From positions 73,076,633-73,140,632 of the forward strand of contig OY294068.1 of the NCBI GenBank assembly GCA_958510875.1: a stretch of DNA of 64,000 bases, in the 5' to 3' direction. Below are positions 22,247-34,763 of this stretch, piece by piece. This DNA is from Endomychus coccineus (Eukaryota > Arthropoda > Insecta > Coleoptera > Endomychidae). The translations under genes and the position numbers were made by a program. The notes under the pieces were generated by a model that ran no database searches, was not told the DNA's origin, and worked only from the letters and a program-made list of their open reading frames with translations. How positions within the stretch are numbered: the first letter of the stretch is position 1; each line of letters begins with the position of its first letter.

Positions 22247-22517
22247 TATTACATTTTATTAATCCCAGTCGTCCATTATTTTTTTTTCAAATAACATGGA
22301 AACACTAATAAACAAAACTATTTCTAATAGAGAAAACAATTTATTTTCGAAACGCCCAAAACATTCTAAACTAAGATCAATTTTATTCCTAGTAATTTTA
22401 TTAGACCCTAAATACCAATATAAGAATTGAGAAATAAATGAATATTTATTTCTTGTTGGCCTTCACAAAATAACAATGATAAAAGGTCTGTCTATTCCAG
22501 ATCGATTAGTAACATTA

Positions 22518-22860
22518 CAAAATAATTGTTCTGAACAGCTGTTTCGCTCTCTCATGGGGCTCATCAACAGTACGAGAAAGTTTGCAATGTTGATGAACGA
22601 TCATTCTGTCGACTAACAGAATGCTAGAGAGAACCAAAATAGCTAACGCCATCTACTTGTAGATGTCTATCAGTCATGTTATACATTGTTTGAATTTCTC
22701 AGTGGAACATTCACTAATAGAAGGCGTTAGATATTTTGGTTATCTCTAGCATTCTGTTAGTCGGTTATGTATACCTTCGATAGAATGATCGTTCATTGAT
22801 TTTGCAAACTTTCACCTGCTGATGAGTTCCATGAGAAAGCATGTCTCGGGAGTTGAGTGT
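22518..22860. repeat. Foldback repeat with hammerhead-like ends
   Basis: Inverted arms (about 22518-22640 and 22715-22860) share AGAATGCTAGAGA and GTTTGCAA blocks. The ends carry degenerate CUGAUGAG/GAAACAGCUG hammerhead-like pieces, related to the repeats at 29800-30472 and 51779-52030. Confidence 0.55.
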
Positions 22861-25000
22861 TTCTGCTTTCAAATTGAATTCTAAAGTTTCGGCAGAATCA
22901 CATCTGTCATCTTCAAGTTTTGATTGACACTAGCTTGTTACGACTTCTTGTTAATCGTACCGAGTATTTCCGAGTACTTGAGGCGGATTAAGTCAATAGC
23001 CTGTAGACACATAAGGCCCAAGTGCTCGATCGTGACCTCACAAGCCAGGAACTATATTGCAGCTGGTCACATGTACGATACGTCACAATGCTGCAATACC
23101 GACAGTGAAACAAAAGTTTTCATTATTTTTTAGGACATATATAAGGACTTCCTGTTTAAACGGGATTGTCAGGCGTGAAATGTGTCCTTATTTGCCTTTT
23201 TAATGGAAAAAACCTGTTTTCTAATGGATCTGTTTGAAATTTTCCTAACAATATGTAATTTAAATTAAGCTCATTGGAACAACGGGAAATTATTTCCGTG
23301 AGCTGTGTGTGACCCTCAATATGTGTTGGTCTTAATAATTTATATAATGCCTAACTTGACTTGCACGTATCTAACAATTTAATAAATTTCTTAAAAACTG
23401 TATTTTCGAATCATCCTCTTAGTTACATTTGAACTATTTATAAACTGGGCTGTGGATTTGAAATGCTCTATATTTGAACCAACTTTCAAGTAGATCATGT
23501 CTAATATATTCATTGAATATCTTAAAGGCTAATTTCAGATTTCGACGTTCCAAATTGTTAGCATAGAGTGTTTTCAAAATCAAAGAATATCCAAATTTTA
23601 ACAATTTATCATGTTCTAATTCATGCATTTTTTAGAAGCTTGAGTCAAAGTTGACATGCTTCATAATTTGATTGTGTTCAACCAATTAGTCCTCATACAT
23701 TAGAAAATATGAACCGAATAGAATGTATGAAAATTGAATTCTCAACTGGATGAGGAATGGGGATACATGATACTTAACTTATGTTTAGAAATTTCGTTCA
23801 GGGCTTTGCTGTTGAGTGCATTATTGGCAATTATAATACAGAATATCTTATATCCAATTTATTCTCATTTCAAAATAATTGACTTTATATACATAAACAA
23901 TAAATTGTGATTTATTTTTGGTAGAGGACAAATATGGACATTCGCTTTGAATTTCGAATTAACACAATTGCTGTTGTTGCAAATAACGTGTTATCATCAC
24001 AACGGTACCAATATTATTTCCGGCTTCATAATCTAAAAAGCTCTGATAAATTGATCACGTGACTTTCCTCACTTTTGAAAGAAAAGTAGGTTCTGACTAC
24101 ACGAGATATATTAAATAATATCTGATTTATTTCAAAGGAGATTGCGTTCTAGCTTTACTTCAACTACTTTCAGACTCTCAAATAGTATGCTTGTGAAAAC
24201 ATGCAAATTGTCGTTGCTGATTTTATTGGAGTTTTACCATACTCTGCTTATCAAAAGGGTGCCATATGCTATTGCAGATTTGAAACATTGTTATATGATA
24301 AATTGTGTTACAAACAGATTTGTGATCTTCACTTATTGTATAAAATAATATTAATTATTTGTAATCTTAATGTAATTTTCAGTTCAGTTTCAATTTCAGT
24401 TGTAATGTTTAGCAAATGTTCGAAGGAATGGAGTAACTGTATGTTATTATTTAAAATAAGAAAAACCGAACATCTAGATTCCTCGAGAGATACTCTACGA
24501 AGCTGGTACTGAAGGGCAGTGCTATGTGAAATCCCTCACATTTTAACATGTAAAACATTAATTTATACTTATAATTTAACAAAAAAAGTAGCTCCTGATT
24601 TTCATTGCATATCATTTGAAGGATACAAATGATACAATCATCGTTTGAAGCTGAAAACATGACATGAGTAATCATTATTTGTGAGGTTACTACTACAAAA
24701 ATTGTCAGCAGTAGCTTGAATAAATTTTTAACGTTGCATAATTCCCATCTATTTTTTCGTTGATGAATTTCTTAAAGGAATCCAAAAATCAATAGTGTAT
24801 TAATGTATAGAAGACGTTAAATTATACTCTATGTTACATTGAAATTTTATCCAGATGGTCTATTGCTGTCAAGTTGACTTTTGTACCTTACTGATACATA
24901 TTATCATAATCTCAATCAAAATGCACCACAGAATCGAAAAGTCTCGACTTCTTGAACAGAATAAAGACCAAACAGATCGTGACGTCACATCAATGACATC
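22860..25000. other. Largely unassigned DNA; one weak transposase-like ORF
   Basis: The minus frame 23434-23628 contains ERRNLKLAFKIFNEY, which faintly resembles the conserved FxxxxVxLAxxxF block of P-element/THAP9-like transposases. This is weak. The rest shows no supported gene. Confidence 0.25.
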
Positions 25001-25440
25001 ACTTGAATCTTGAAATTTGAATCTCCCACCAACACCCCCCTCACAAATTGAAAAATTATGAATGTGTCCTTGATGATTGATCACACCTGGCTGATTTTTG
25101 TGGTCAGTTGGCGTGCAGTTTGATGATGGTCGGCGAACAGAGGTAATCCTACTGTTTCTCATGATTAGTTTCCAAGATGTTGATTTCCCCTAGGATCATG
25201 AGGCTTCTTCTCTATCCGTATAACTTCTCGGTTATTCTAGTTTTTTACTAGCATCCTGATATTGAAATCTATGTTGTATCCTGTTATCTTCACGTACTGC
25301 GTTTATATGCTTCTCTTTTCTGACTCCAATTCTTCGATTGGTCTGCCCAATATATTATCTTCCATAGTCTTTATAGGGAACACGGAATTTTTGTTTTCGG
25401 ATCCTCGTATATTAGTCCTATTTTTCTATGGGTTTTTAAA
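25000..25440 (-). pseudogene. Penelope-like element lineage E, GIY-YIG remnant
   Basis: The minus frame contains YIGQTNRRIGVRKEKHINAV, the GIY-YIG nuclease signature with its Arg, followed by a degraded tail. An in-frame stop precedes YIG. Confidence 0.6.
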
Positions 25441-25639
25441 GTGATCCGTATGTTTTTTATATTCAAGATTCTACTGATCCTATATGTTATTCCTCTTACA
25501 TCAGTTAAACATGCACTGGCTATAAAATGGTGCCTCCTCTTCTTCGGTTGTGTTCCTACTTGGTCTCCTCGCGTGCATTATCTGTCGTTTTGGAAAAACG
25601 ACGTCAAACTATCCAGCTGGAATATATTTTGCTTTGAGA

Positions 25640-25880
25640 TTTTAAATCGCTGTTTTCGAATATACCCATAGAAGAATCATTAGAGTTAATCCACAGAAAA
25701 TATTTACTTGAAAGAATAAAAGCTTTCCCTCACGAAACATTGCATGAAGAATACTTGATTCTTTCATAATGAACAGGGGTACAAACAAGTCGAATGAGCA
25801 CCAATGAGATCACCACTATCACCAGTCATTGCATCCATAATTGATCATGCAAGTGGCATATACGTAAGGAGTCAACATAG
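25640..25880 (+). pseudogene. Penelope-like RT remnant, motif B region
   Basis: The plus frame reads GYKQVE(stop)APMRSPLSPVIAS, PLE RT motif B (G..MGSPLSP.IAN) with two changes, preceded by ESLELI. Orientation is opposite to the neighbouring GIY-YIG piece. Confidence 0.55.
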
Positions 25881-26177
25881 CGACTACCATCGCGGCATGC
25901 ATATGCAAAATTCTAAATTCTTAACAAGACTCCTCGAATATGTAATATTGTATACGTTGGTTACGTGGATCTAAGAGATGAGATATATTCCGTGAAACTT
26001 ACATTTCATAATAAATTTCCTTTTGAATTTGAAGAATGGAATGATTTCGAAAAAAAATATGTTGAAGTGAGGGTACCTCTCGAAGATATAGTGTTGGCAT
26101 TTTCAGTTGACATCTGTTGAACTTTCCTAACTGAACGAAATATTCAGCAAGCAATTCTCACACTTTCTCAGTTAAAT

Positions 26178-29100
26178 AGGGGGGACCAGTGTCAATTGTA
26201 ACAGATATTCTTCTATTTTTTTTTAAACAATATGTGTTTCTTTTATATAATATACTCAATATTATAATGTGTCTGTCGAAGATTGTTTTATAACATAACC
26301 CATGAGTTTCAAGTGACATATATTTGGTGTCAAATGTAACAGGATGGGTGTCAATTGTTACAGATATTACCAGCCACAAAAAAAACGAATATTGAAGGAA
26401 CGCAACTGTACTAATGAATATACAAGAAAAAACCGTTTACAAAAAATGTATCTGAAAAGCAATTAATGCAAACAGAATCAAGATCTCATGTGTGATCTGT
26501 GAGCATATGGGCCACAACATACCAAACAGAATGTCTCCTCGTCTTCCTCATCCTCTTCAAATGAGTCTGATGGAGGATTTTATTTTCCTCCATCCGTTCA
26601 TGTTCGGCTAAATCTAGTGCTAGTTTCAAAGGCACTTTTCTTTTGGTGGTTTTTGCTACCATCAATATTTGCTTCTCTGTAGTATCATTATTGTATACAC
26701 GTCGACAAGTATGAATGCCTGTTTTTCCTCCTCTTCGTAGATTTCTGAATGTCACCTTTGGAAAGGGAAAAGGTCTTATTGCATCTGATGTTGTGTCAGG
26801 AATTGATTGACTTCTGTAGCTGAGCTTGGCTTTGATGTTCGGTCGTGATCGTTGATAAATTACAGTTTCATTTCAATCTGTTTCTGCTGGCCCACTGAAA
26901 AGATAATTTTTGGGGGTCTTTCATGCTTGATCCAAGACAGAGGTCGAATGAGTTTTGCAGTACCTACTGGACTAGCTGTTTTTCATATTCTTTGTTAAAT
27001 ACCGGGTAGTGAGGTGAATAGCCTTTATTTTGAAGCAAGGCATTTATCAAATAGTGCAGGGTAGCATGGCACATTATGCAGTCCTTTTCAGATGGCTCTC
27101 TTTGCTGCTTCTTCATATATTGTTTGAGGGATTGGTTCCTCTTTACATTGTCCTAGGCCTCGGTTTCACCAATATTTAATCAGTTACAAAAATAAATAGA
27201 GAACTAGACCATTTTATTGTGTTTTTGTTAATGTGGGTATCAGCTATAACAAGTCATAACTGACACCATTAGATATGTTACAATCGACACCATGTGGACA
27301 TTCCTGATTTACCACTATGTAACGTTTCGGACATCAATAAAGTTATTTAATGATCATTTATTATTCCGATAACTGTTTTGAGATATTTAATCTCGACCTC
27401 TGTAGTTTGATAACCCAAGCTAAGTATGTTAATGATATAGCGGGTCATTGGAGAAACAGAAGATTGACGCAAGAGGTCAAGTTTCGCAACATTCGGGGAG
27501 AGGTTGAATGCGGAAGTGAAGACGCGCATCTGGAGTTTGACTTTGGACAAAGTGTTACCACTTTACCCTGTATGTTGTACTGTTTGTTCTTTATTTATAT
27601 TATTTTCATTAGAATTCTTTAAAGTTATGGATTTGTTGAAGCAGCATATTTGCAGGTTTTGATTCTGGTTCTGCGATAAAATTGTAATTAGTGATCAACA
27701 ACTATAACAAGTGTTTTATATTTTATTCATATCAGTGGTTAGGCAAAAAAGTCCACCTGGCAAGGTAAGGTAAACCTCATTCTCCAGCATTCGTATAAAT
27801 TGCTTCAAATCAACAAAGGTTCTTCGAATAATTTCAAACCTTCAATTAGTTACACAAGGTAAGATCGATAGAAATCGATTTTGTTGATTCATAGTAATAC
27901 TCTAATTTGGAAGTTTATATAGTAAGGGAAAGTTGGCGCAGTTGGATGGATTGAGATGCGGTTTTTGGCATTCGATTCAGAAAGTGATTTGGAAACTTTG
28001 TCCGGTATTTTTGTTTTGCGGAAAAAATATGTTGCATTTCTGTAGAAGAGTTTTTTCATGTCGTTTTCATCACTAGCAAACTTCATATCACCTTTGAACA
28101 GTTGACAAACATTAAAAATAATTTTTTCATCAATTTCGTCGATATCCAGGACGTCATGACGCTAGTATACCCCCGGGGAGGTCCAAGGGGACCTAAGGGA
28201 ATTTTTTAAATATCATATTCGTGTTCAGCGACCCCAAAAACCCCCAAGAAACCAATTCGAGCCCTTTTCACGCATTATCCACCAAGTACTTAATTTTGCA
28301 TCTTTGAAAAATGCATTTTTGGCTGTAGAAATGCAACAAATTTTTTCCGCAAAACAAAAATACCGAACAAAGTTTCTAAATCTTTTTCTGAATCGAATGC
28401 AAAAAAACCGCATCTCAATCCATCCAACTGCGCCAACTTTCCCAGGTTCAATGCTTTATTTCCTCGACTATAGTTGTGGATAGATATTATCATGATATCT
28501 TGATCATTCTAATCACATAATATCAATGTGATACTCGCTATTTAAATTTTCAAATTTTTGTTTATCGAACTTATCCTTGTCACATACCAAGATCATTTTT
28601 TCTTGTATCCGGTTGCATATAATAAAATGCAAAAATGTATTTATTTTCATCGTCACTTGTTGAGTAATAAATTTGTCAGATTAACTATCAGAATTGTTCA
28701 TATCGTTTCTCAGTTACTGCTTTATGGGAGTGAACTCTCTGATATCACTTGAGCATTCAGAAACGACGACACTATTCCGAGATTCATAACTCTTATTCTT
28801 GCAAAACTATAACCAGTAAACTAATAACTAATTATTCTCTTCCTGATTTCAATATGGTAAATTAATAAATTGTTATTCTCTGCTTAACAAATTTCCTGTA
28901 ATTCATTTATTCTGTTCAAGACAGTTGTGAGGTTATTTTGATTGTTCCTGCTGATTTAGTTATTAGTCCCTCGAACTTGAAGTCAAGATACTGCTCGCAT
29001 TGTCTATATTTCAGGATTAAAACGATCGAGACGTCCCCTTCCTTTTTCCCGTGTTGTGTAGCAGAAGGAATTCCTGGTAGATCCAAATCCACAACGCTCA

Positions 29101-29282
29101 ACTGACTTCATATATTGAAAGGTTCTAATCAGATTTAGCAGAAATATAAAAACCCAGGTTGTGAGTAGAATGAATGTTCTTCTAATAACACCAACAATAG
29201 ATGCGGCACTTAAACAAATGTTCGATCGAAGAAAGTACCCTGTTACTTTCGATACCTGTTACAATTGACACCAGTCTCCCTT
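26178..29282. mobile_element. Candidate TIR element with repeated TGTCAATTGTAACAG motifs
   Basis: GGGACCAGTGTCAATTGTAA at 26183 matches the inverse of the sequence ending at 29282. Related motifs recur at 26328-26370 and 27241-27297, as subterminal repeats would. A minus frame 26486-26755 (basic, CENP-B/pogo-tail-like) may be the transposase C terminus. Weakly supported. Confidence 0.4.
27925..28444. mobile_element. MITE with ~130 bp inverted arms
   Basis: GGGAAAGTTGGCGCAG at 27926 is matched by the inverse ending at 28443. The arms share TTGAGATGCGGTTTTT and GCGGAAAAAAT blocks. The middle has no coding frame. Confidence 0.75.
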
Positions 29283-29600
29283 ACTATCATCTACAATTCT
29301 GAACCGTCTTCAAAATAGAGCTTGGCGAAAATTTCAAGTACAAGGCATTGAAGCAACATTGAATTGTAAATAGTCTCTCTTCGAATACGAAGTCATTGGC
29401 GGGTTTTAGGCGTGCCAATTTTCTTCATTCGTTCTATTTTAGAGCACATTCTCCAAGACTTTGCCAACATTAAGTATGGGATCAAGATTTAACCAACGTA
29501 TTTTTCCGAAAATTTCAGTTTCTATATTACTTCCACCTAATAAAGTTGATCTTCCGGAATAAGTAGAATTTCTTATGAGCATCTTGCAGTTATCATTATT
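28450..29600. other. No gene seen
   Basis: AT-rich, without recognisable coding remnants. 29255-29282 is the right repeat of the candidate element starting at 26178. Confidence 0.4.
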
Positions 29601-29799
29601 CATTTTATTATAGAAAAAATAAATGGTAGAAGCCGTTACTCTATAGTCATTTATCATTATGATTAAATGAAACAACAATTACTTTGTTTTTTTTTGTTGT
29701 TGTGATTTTTGAACCACTTTTAATAATAACATAAAAAAGTTACTTATAGTTGAAGTGCCATTATCAAACAGATACAAAACTATGAAGTAAACAATAAAC

Positions 29800-30472
29800 G
29801 ATGTTCTGGTTCACCAGTTTGAACATTAGCATCACGTCTTTTAGTCCCAGAAAGGTTTTTCGCTTTTCTCATGAGCTCGTCAGTGGGACGAGGCAGGTGA
29901 ACATAGTGAACCCAAACTTCTTCTATTAACTTCGAAGACCAAACGTGTTTGTAGTATACCATGCGTTGTTGGGGGCCGTCATCTGGCGGTGGTATTTCCA
30001 ACTGTTTCTCCGTCTATTCTTTGAATCGGGAGAACTTTCGGGGTTCTTCATCTATGCATATAGCCGCCATACCTTCAAGAACAATTCGAATGCTTCCCTA
30101 ACATTCCACCGCTGGCTCACACGATGTTCTTCGAACATTATAGAATTTCTCTCGTGTAGTCAAAGTATTTAAAAAAACTGTGTTATCAGTGCGTAGTATT
30201 TTGGATTGCATTCCTAGTAGGACATTTGCTTTCCGGCAGATGGTGTTGAAATATCTAGGGTTGACAAATAGTTTTGAAGGAGTTAACTATATCACTTTCG
30301 GAGATGGTTTATCGGTGACTTCAAGTCTGCCTCGTCCCACTGACGAGCTCATGAGAAGAGCGAAACAGCTGTCTGAGACTAAACGACGTGTTGTCACTGT
30401 TCAACCTAGTGAATCAAAACTTTCTCTATTGACTTCTAACACGGAACGTGTTTGTAGTTCACTATGCATTTG
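29800..30472. mobile_element. Foldback/PLE-terminal insertion with 10 bp target duplication
   Basis: AACAATAAAC occurs on both sides (29790-29799 and 30473-30482). Inside, CCTCGTCCCACTGACGAGCT lies in both orientations (about 29870-29900 and 30330-30350), each followed by hammerhead-like sequence. Confidence 0.65.
30335..30378 (+). ncRNA. Hammerhead ribozyme motif
   Basis: CUGACGA (30340-30346), stem II GCUC/GAGC with a 7 nt loop, GAAA (30362-30365), palindromic stem III ACAGCUGU and C at the cleavage position (30373). Stem I UCCCA/UGAGA has one mismatch. The inverted copy near 29850-29900 keeps stem I (UCCCA/UGGGA) but has lost stem III. Confidence 0.6.
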
Positions 30473-30532
30473 AACAATAAACAGTTCAAGAATAAGTAGG
30501 AACTAATGTACAATAGGGTTAATGAGATTATA

Positions 30533-32014
30533 CACGATTCCCCATAATAGACTACCCATTTTAATATTTGAATTAAATTTTTTTTAGTTAACAAAACAAA
30601 CTTTTTATTTTACTAAATTACAGCTAACTCTTTGTGATTTATGATAACTTATAAATATTTGGCTAATTTGATACTAACTTTTAAAAAGCACGTCTTCTAA
30701 ATGACCTCCACCAACTTCAACACATTTTTCGATATTAGATAAGAAGTGGTTCATTACACGGCGTAGCAAACCTTCCTCTATTCCTTCAACTTCTTCACGA
30801 ATTTTGACTTTCAGTTCCTCGATTGTACCTGGATGACTCGCAAACACTTTGGCTTTTAAATATCCCTACAGGAAAAAATCGGGTGCTGTTAAGTCAGGGG
30901 ACCTCGAAGGCCAAGGCAAATCTCCGAATCGAGAAATGAGTCGGCCATTAAACATTTCTCGCAGGACCCTCATTGATTTTCTGGCGGTATGAGCTGTTGC
31001 CCCATCTTGTTGGAATAGTAAGGCATTACTTAGTTATCCTCGTTTATCAAATTCTGGAATGAGAAATTTCTCTAGCATATTAAAGTAGCGCTCGGATGTT
31101 ACTGTTACAGCGCGGTTATTTTCATCCTCAAAAAAATAAGGGCCAATAATACCAAAAGATCCTACTCCACACCACACAACAACTTTTGGATCATGGAGGT
31201 TCTGTGTAAAGATTTCACGAGGATTTTCATTTGACCAGTATCTAAAATTCTGTTTATTGACCATGCCGTTCAAATAAAAAGTTGCTTCTTCGGTCATTAG
31301 GAGACTGTGAATTGCTCCTTGATGTAAATCCAAAAATTCTTGACAAAATGCTAACCTTATTTCTTTATTGATAAGGTGCTGTGCCATTTGGTATTTATAG
31401 GGATGAAATTTTAAATCCCTTTGAAGAATTCGATCTAAGCTTCCCTTCGATATTCCTAGGATAAGGGTTTGTCGATTAGCACACCTTTTAGGACTTCTCG
31501 TAAACGCAATTCTAACTCGTTCAATATTTTCTGGTGTACGAACTGTTCTTCGACGTCCAGGCTTCTGAAATTTTGTACATAACCATTTTCACGCCAACGA
31601 ACCCATAACTTAACAGTTCTACGATTTGGCGCGTGACCCCTATTGTTGTTATTAAACTGACGCCGGAATGCACGCCTTACTTCTTCTATCGAATTGCTTC
31701 TTATGTAAGTTTCTACACAAAACACACGTTGTTGGACTGAGTAATCCATGAAAGTTCAAACGGATGTTGAAATAATGTTTCAAAGCAAAAAAATTAAATA
31801 ATTATTGATGAAAACTAACAAACTTCTCGTAGAAAAATGGCGTTCCACGAAATTATTAATTTAACATTCATTTGTGACAGGCGCCTACTTGATTAATAAT
31901 TTACCTAAATCCCAAAGACTACAGAAGATAATCCCGTAAAGAACAACCTATTTAGTTATCTCATAGGGAATTTATTAATAATATAAAATGGGTAGTATAT
32001 TATGGGGAACCCAG
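30533..32014 (-). mobile_element. Tc1/mariner element inserted in a PLE arm
   Basis: TA flanks at 30531-30532 and 32015-32016. The ends share TTCCCCATAAT and ACTACCCATTTTA. Length 1482 bp. Confidence 0.8.
30680..31749 (-). pseudogene. DD41D-type transposase with nonsense codons
   Basis: ATG at 31749. The N-terminal helix-turn-helix frame breaks at about 31456. The catalytic part from 31387 includes LMTEEATF in place of the usual Asp region and WCGVGSFGIIGPYF. After a stop (31034) come FQQDGATAHT (second Asp) and WPSRSPDLTAPDFFL(stop)G (third Asp, 41 residues later). TGG has become TAG after FFL, and the first catalytic Asp appears as Glu, so it cannot be active. Confidence 0.7.
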
Positions 32015-33609
32015 TAATTCAGAGGAAGGGATCATCGGAAATTCCGAAACAGGTAGATTCCGGGAAATTACAGTGTAAATTAAGAAACAACAACTAAGAG
32101 TGCTTTGACAAAAGAAAAGATCACTTTGGTATCGGTCTAGCTGTTCATTTAGGATAGTAAGAGTTTTTGACACCTTCATAAATGTCTATTGATTATAATG
32201 TATCTAATTTGAAATCATTGGTTTGATATGTAAAATGCTTAGGCTATCTAAATTAGAAAAAGTATGACCTGTTTGTAAAAAATGGTTGGCAAAAGTTGAG
32301 TTTGTTTGATTAAGTCTGAAAGAACAAAGTGTTCTTGGTACCTAAGTTTTAAATTACGACAAGTTCTACCTACATAAAAGTTATCATAGTCTGGGAAAAT
32401 TAGCCTATAAACTCCAGTTTTACTATATTTGTTGGTTTTGTCATCAGCATTATTTATAAGATGGCAGAGTTTATTGTGTGGTTTGAATAACTGATTTAAA
32501 AGTTATAGCGTTATAAAATGTAGGTTACAGAACCAAATTACGTCTGAGAAATGAATTTTGTTGATGCACCTATGCGTTTTAAATACGGATAAATATTGGA
32601 ATAAGTTAATTTTTGTTGTTTGCGGTTAATCAAATAACAAAATCAATTAACCGCAAGCAACAAGAATCAATTTATTGAAATATTTACCTGTATATAAGAA
32701 ACAGATGTATCAACAAAATTCATTTCGCTGACATATTTTGGTTCCATAATCGAGAATAGTACAACATTTTATCACGCCATAACTTTAAAATCAGTTTCAA
32801 ACCACGAAATAAGCATTGCCATGTTATATCTAATGCTAAAGATAAAACCAATAAATACAGTAAACCTGTAGTTTATAAGCTAATTTGCCAAGTCTGTGAT
32901 TTCTTTCATGTAGGTAGAACTTGTAATTTCAAACCAATATCATTTTCGTTCTTGCAGACTCAACAAAACAGTGATTGAATGAAAGAACAGCACCAAAGTA
33001 CCATTATCAAATAGATGAAAAATTATTTTGTGTCTGTTTGATAACGGCAGTTCGGTGTTGAAACTATAGTAACATTTTCATGTTGTTATTAAAAGTGGTA
33101 TAAAAACAAAGTAATTGTTCTTTCATCAAATGATGATGATAAATTATCATAAAGTAACTGCTCATACCATCGATTTTTCACAAAACAGACTCAACCTCCC
33201 CTAACCATTTTTTACAAACAGGTCATACATTGTACATAATCAAACCAAAGGTTTCAAATTAAATACATTAGAATTAATAGAAATTTATAAATGTGTTAAA
33301 AACTCTTAAAACAATATCTCAAATAATCAGTTACCACAGTGATCTTTTCCTTTTGAATCGCTCTTAGAATATTTTTTTACATAATTATCCTAATGCACAA
33401 ATTGTTTTTCAATTCACACTTTAATTTTCCGGCATCCACTTGTTTCGGAATTCCCGCTGATCTCTTTGCTCTTAATTGTACAAATTTCAGGAACCCTACT
33501 ATACTTCATTCCTATTTATACTTGAACTGTTGAAACTATAGCAACATTTTCATGTTGTTATTAAAAGTGGTATAATAACAAAATAATTGTTTTTTTCATT
33601 TAATCATCA

Positions 33610-34750
33610 TTTAATTATCTCACACTCGCTCAGTTTGGATGATATTGATATAGTTGCTACGTTTCCATATTGAAAAATGCGTTCATGTACTGTAAACTGA
33701 TGATTCTAAAAACGAAACATTGCACAGCTATTCTGGAATTTCTTGTGGAATAAATTAGATCAACGTAGAACTAGAAATAGGAACCTCATCATCAATAAAT
33801 GCAATTCAACATTTTTTAGGATCTTCGACTTTGAAAGACGTAAATAAAGTTTGTTTGAATATTGGTCGGCATTACAATGCGCAACTTTCGGATAAATCCC
33901 CTGACTCCCTATATCTTGTACGGTTTACGACAAGCCGATATAAAGCCTCAAACAGCGGACATCCTTTAAATATATGAACATATTATATCCGAATTTGCTG
34001 CTCATAAAACCTACTTTCAATGATAATAAAAACTAGTCAGGTGAGACAGAGGTGTAATGCGCGGACAAGTAATGCGTGAAATGTGGGCTTGCGCAGAAAT
34101 CATTTCCGCGATTGTTATTAAGCGTAACATGTAGGTAGGTATATGGGTCAGTAGATCTAAGCCATATTTGAATCAATTTTTCTTAGGACATGGACAATTA
34201 GTGATTTCCAAAGACTGTTCTGGGAATATATTAAACGTTAAATATCAGATATTTTTTTTCTTTTGGTCAGATTGATTTCATGCACTGCGATCATATAATT
34301 CAGTTTCATTATTTCCATCTCAAAAATGCTAGCAAAATATTCTTATAAAATACTTTCTTGGAGCATGCATTGCTCAATGATCTTTTGATTGTGATGTTCT
34401 CCAAAAGATTTCATCATTTTACAAAATAAAAATCAAGCAAACAGCACATAGATTCCATAAAGAATGTGAAATAGAAATAGTATATCAGTTGATCGAAGGA
34501 AAATCGATCATTCACTATTGAATAATTGTTGATAACATTGAATAACCTTGGGATTAAACCTTAATTTAAAAAACTTATAAGAGAAGTATTACAATTACGA
34601 TGATAAATAACGAATTCAAAATGCCATCAAATCATTCTACCCATCACGTTTGCCAATAATTGTAGAATGATTCGTTTTAAGTACATAGTTTCACAAATAA
34701 ATTTTCACATATTCGAATATGCGAACTTCTATGGTATTTATTGATGAAGA
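33610..34750. other. Presumed NCKX intron DNA, no gene seen
   Basis: AT-rich; no exon with a Na+/Ca2+ exchanger motif was recognised. Confidence 0.4.
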
Positions 34751-34763
34751 ATCATGTACTTAC

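Larger units (their letters stand above)
29620..33610. mobile_element. Penelope-like lineage C inverted dimer, hit by three later insertions
   Basis: The left arm (minus) is 29620-29799 + 30473-30532 + 32015-32630. The right arm (plus) is 32646-33610 with an insertion at about 32970-33190. The arms meet around a 15 nt spacer (32631-32645). Each arm encodes a GIY-YIG tail: minus KTGVYRLIF...FYVGRT..N at about 32340-32440, and plus KPVVYKLICQVC...HVGRT at about 32860-32930. The sequence AACAGTTCAAG...AGGGTT at 30480-30520 and its inverse at 33490-33535 show that the DNA on both sides of the mariner belongs to one arm. Confidence 0.65.

Noticed and set aside
23434..23628. Confident P-element call
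   Set aside because: The similarity rests on one short motif; recorded only as a weak hint.
25920..26110. Plus frame of ~56 residues (VYVGYVDLRDEIY...) as a gene
   Set aside because: Too short, no start context, no recognisable family; it could be chance.
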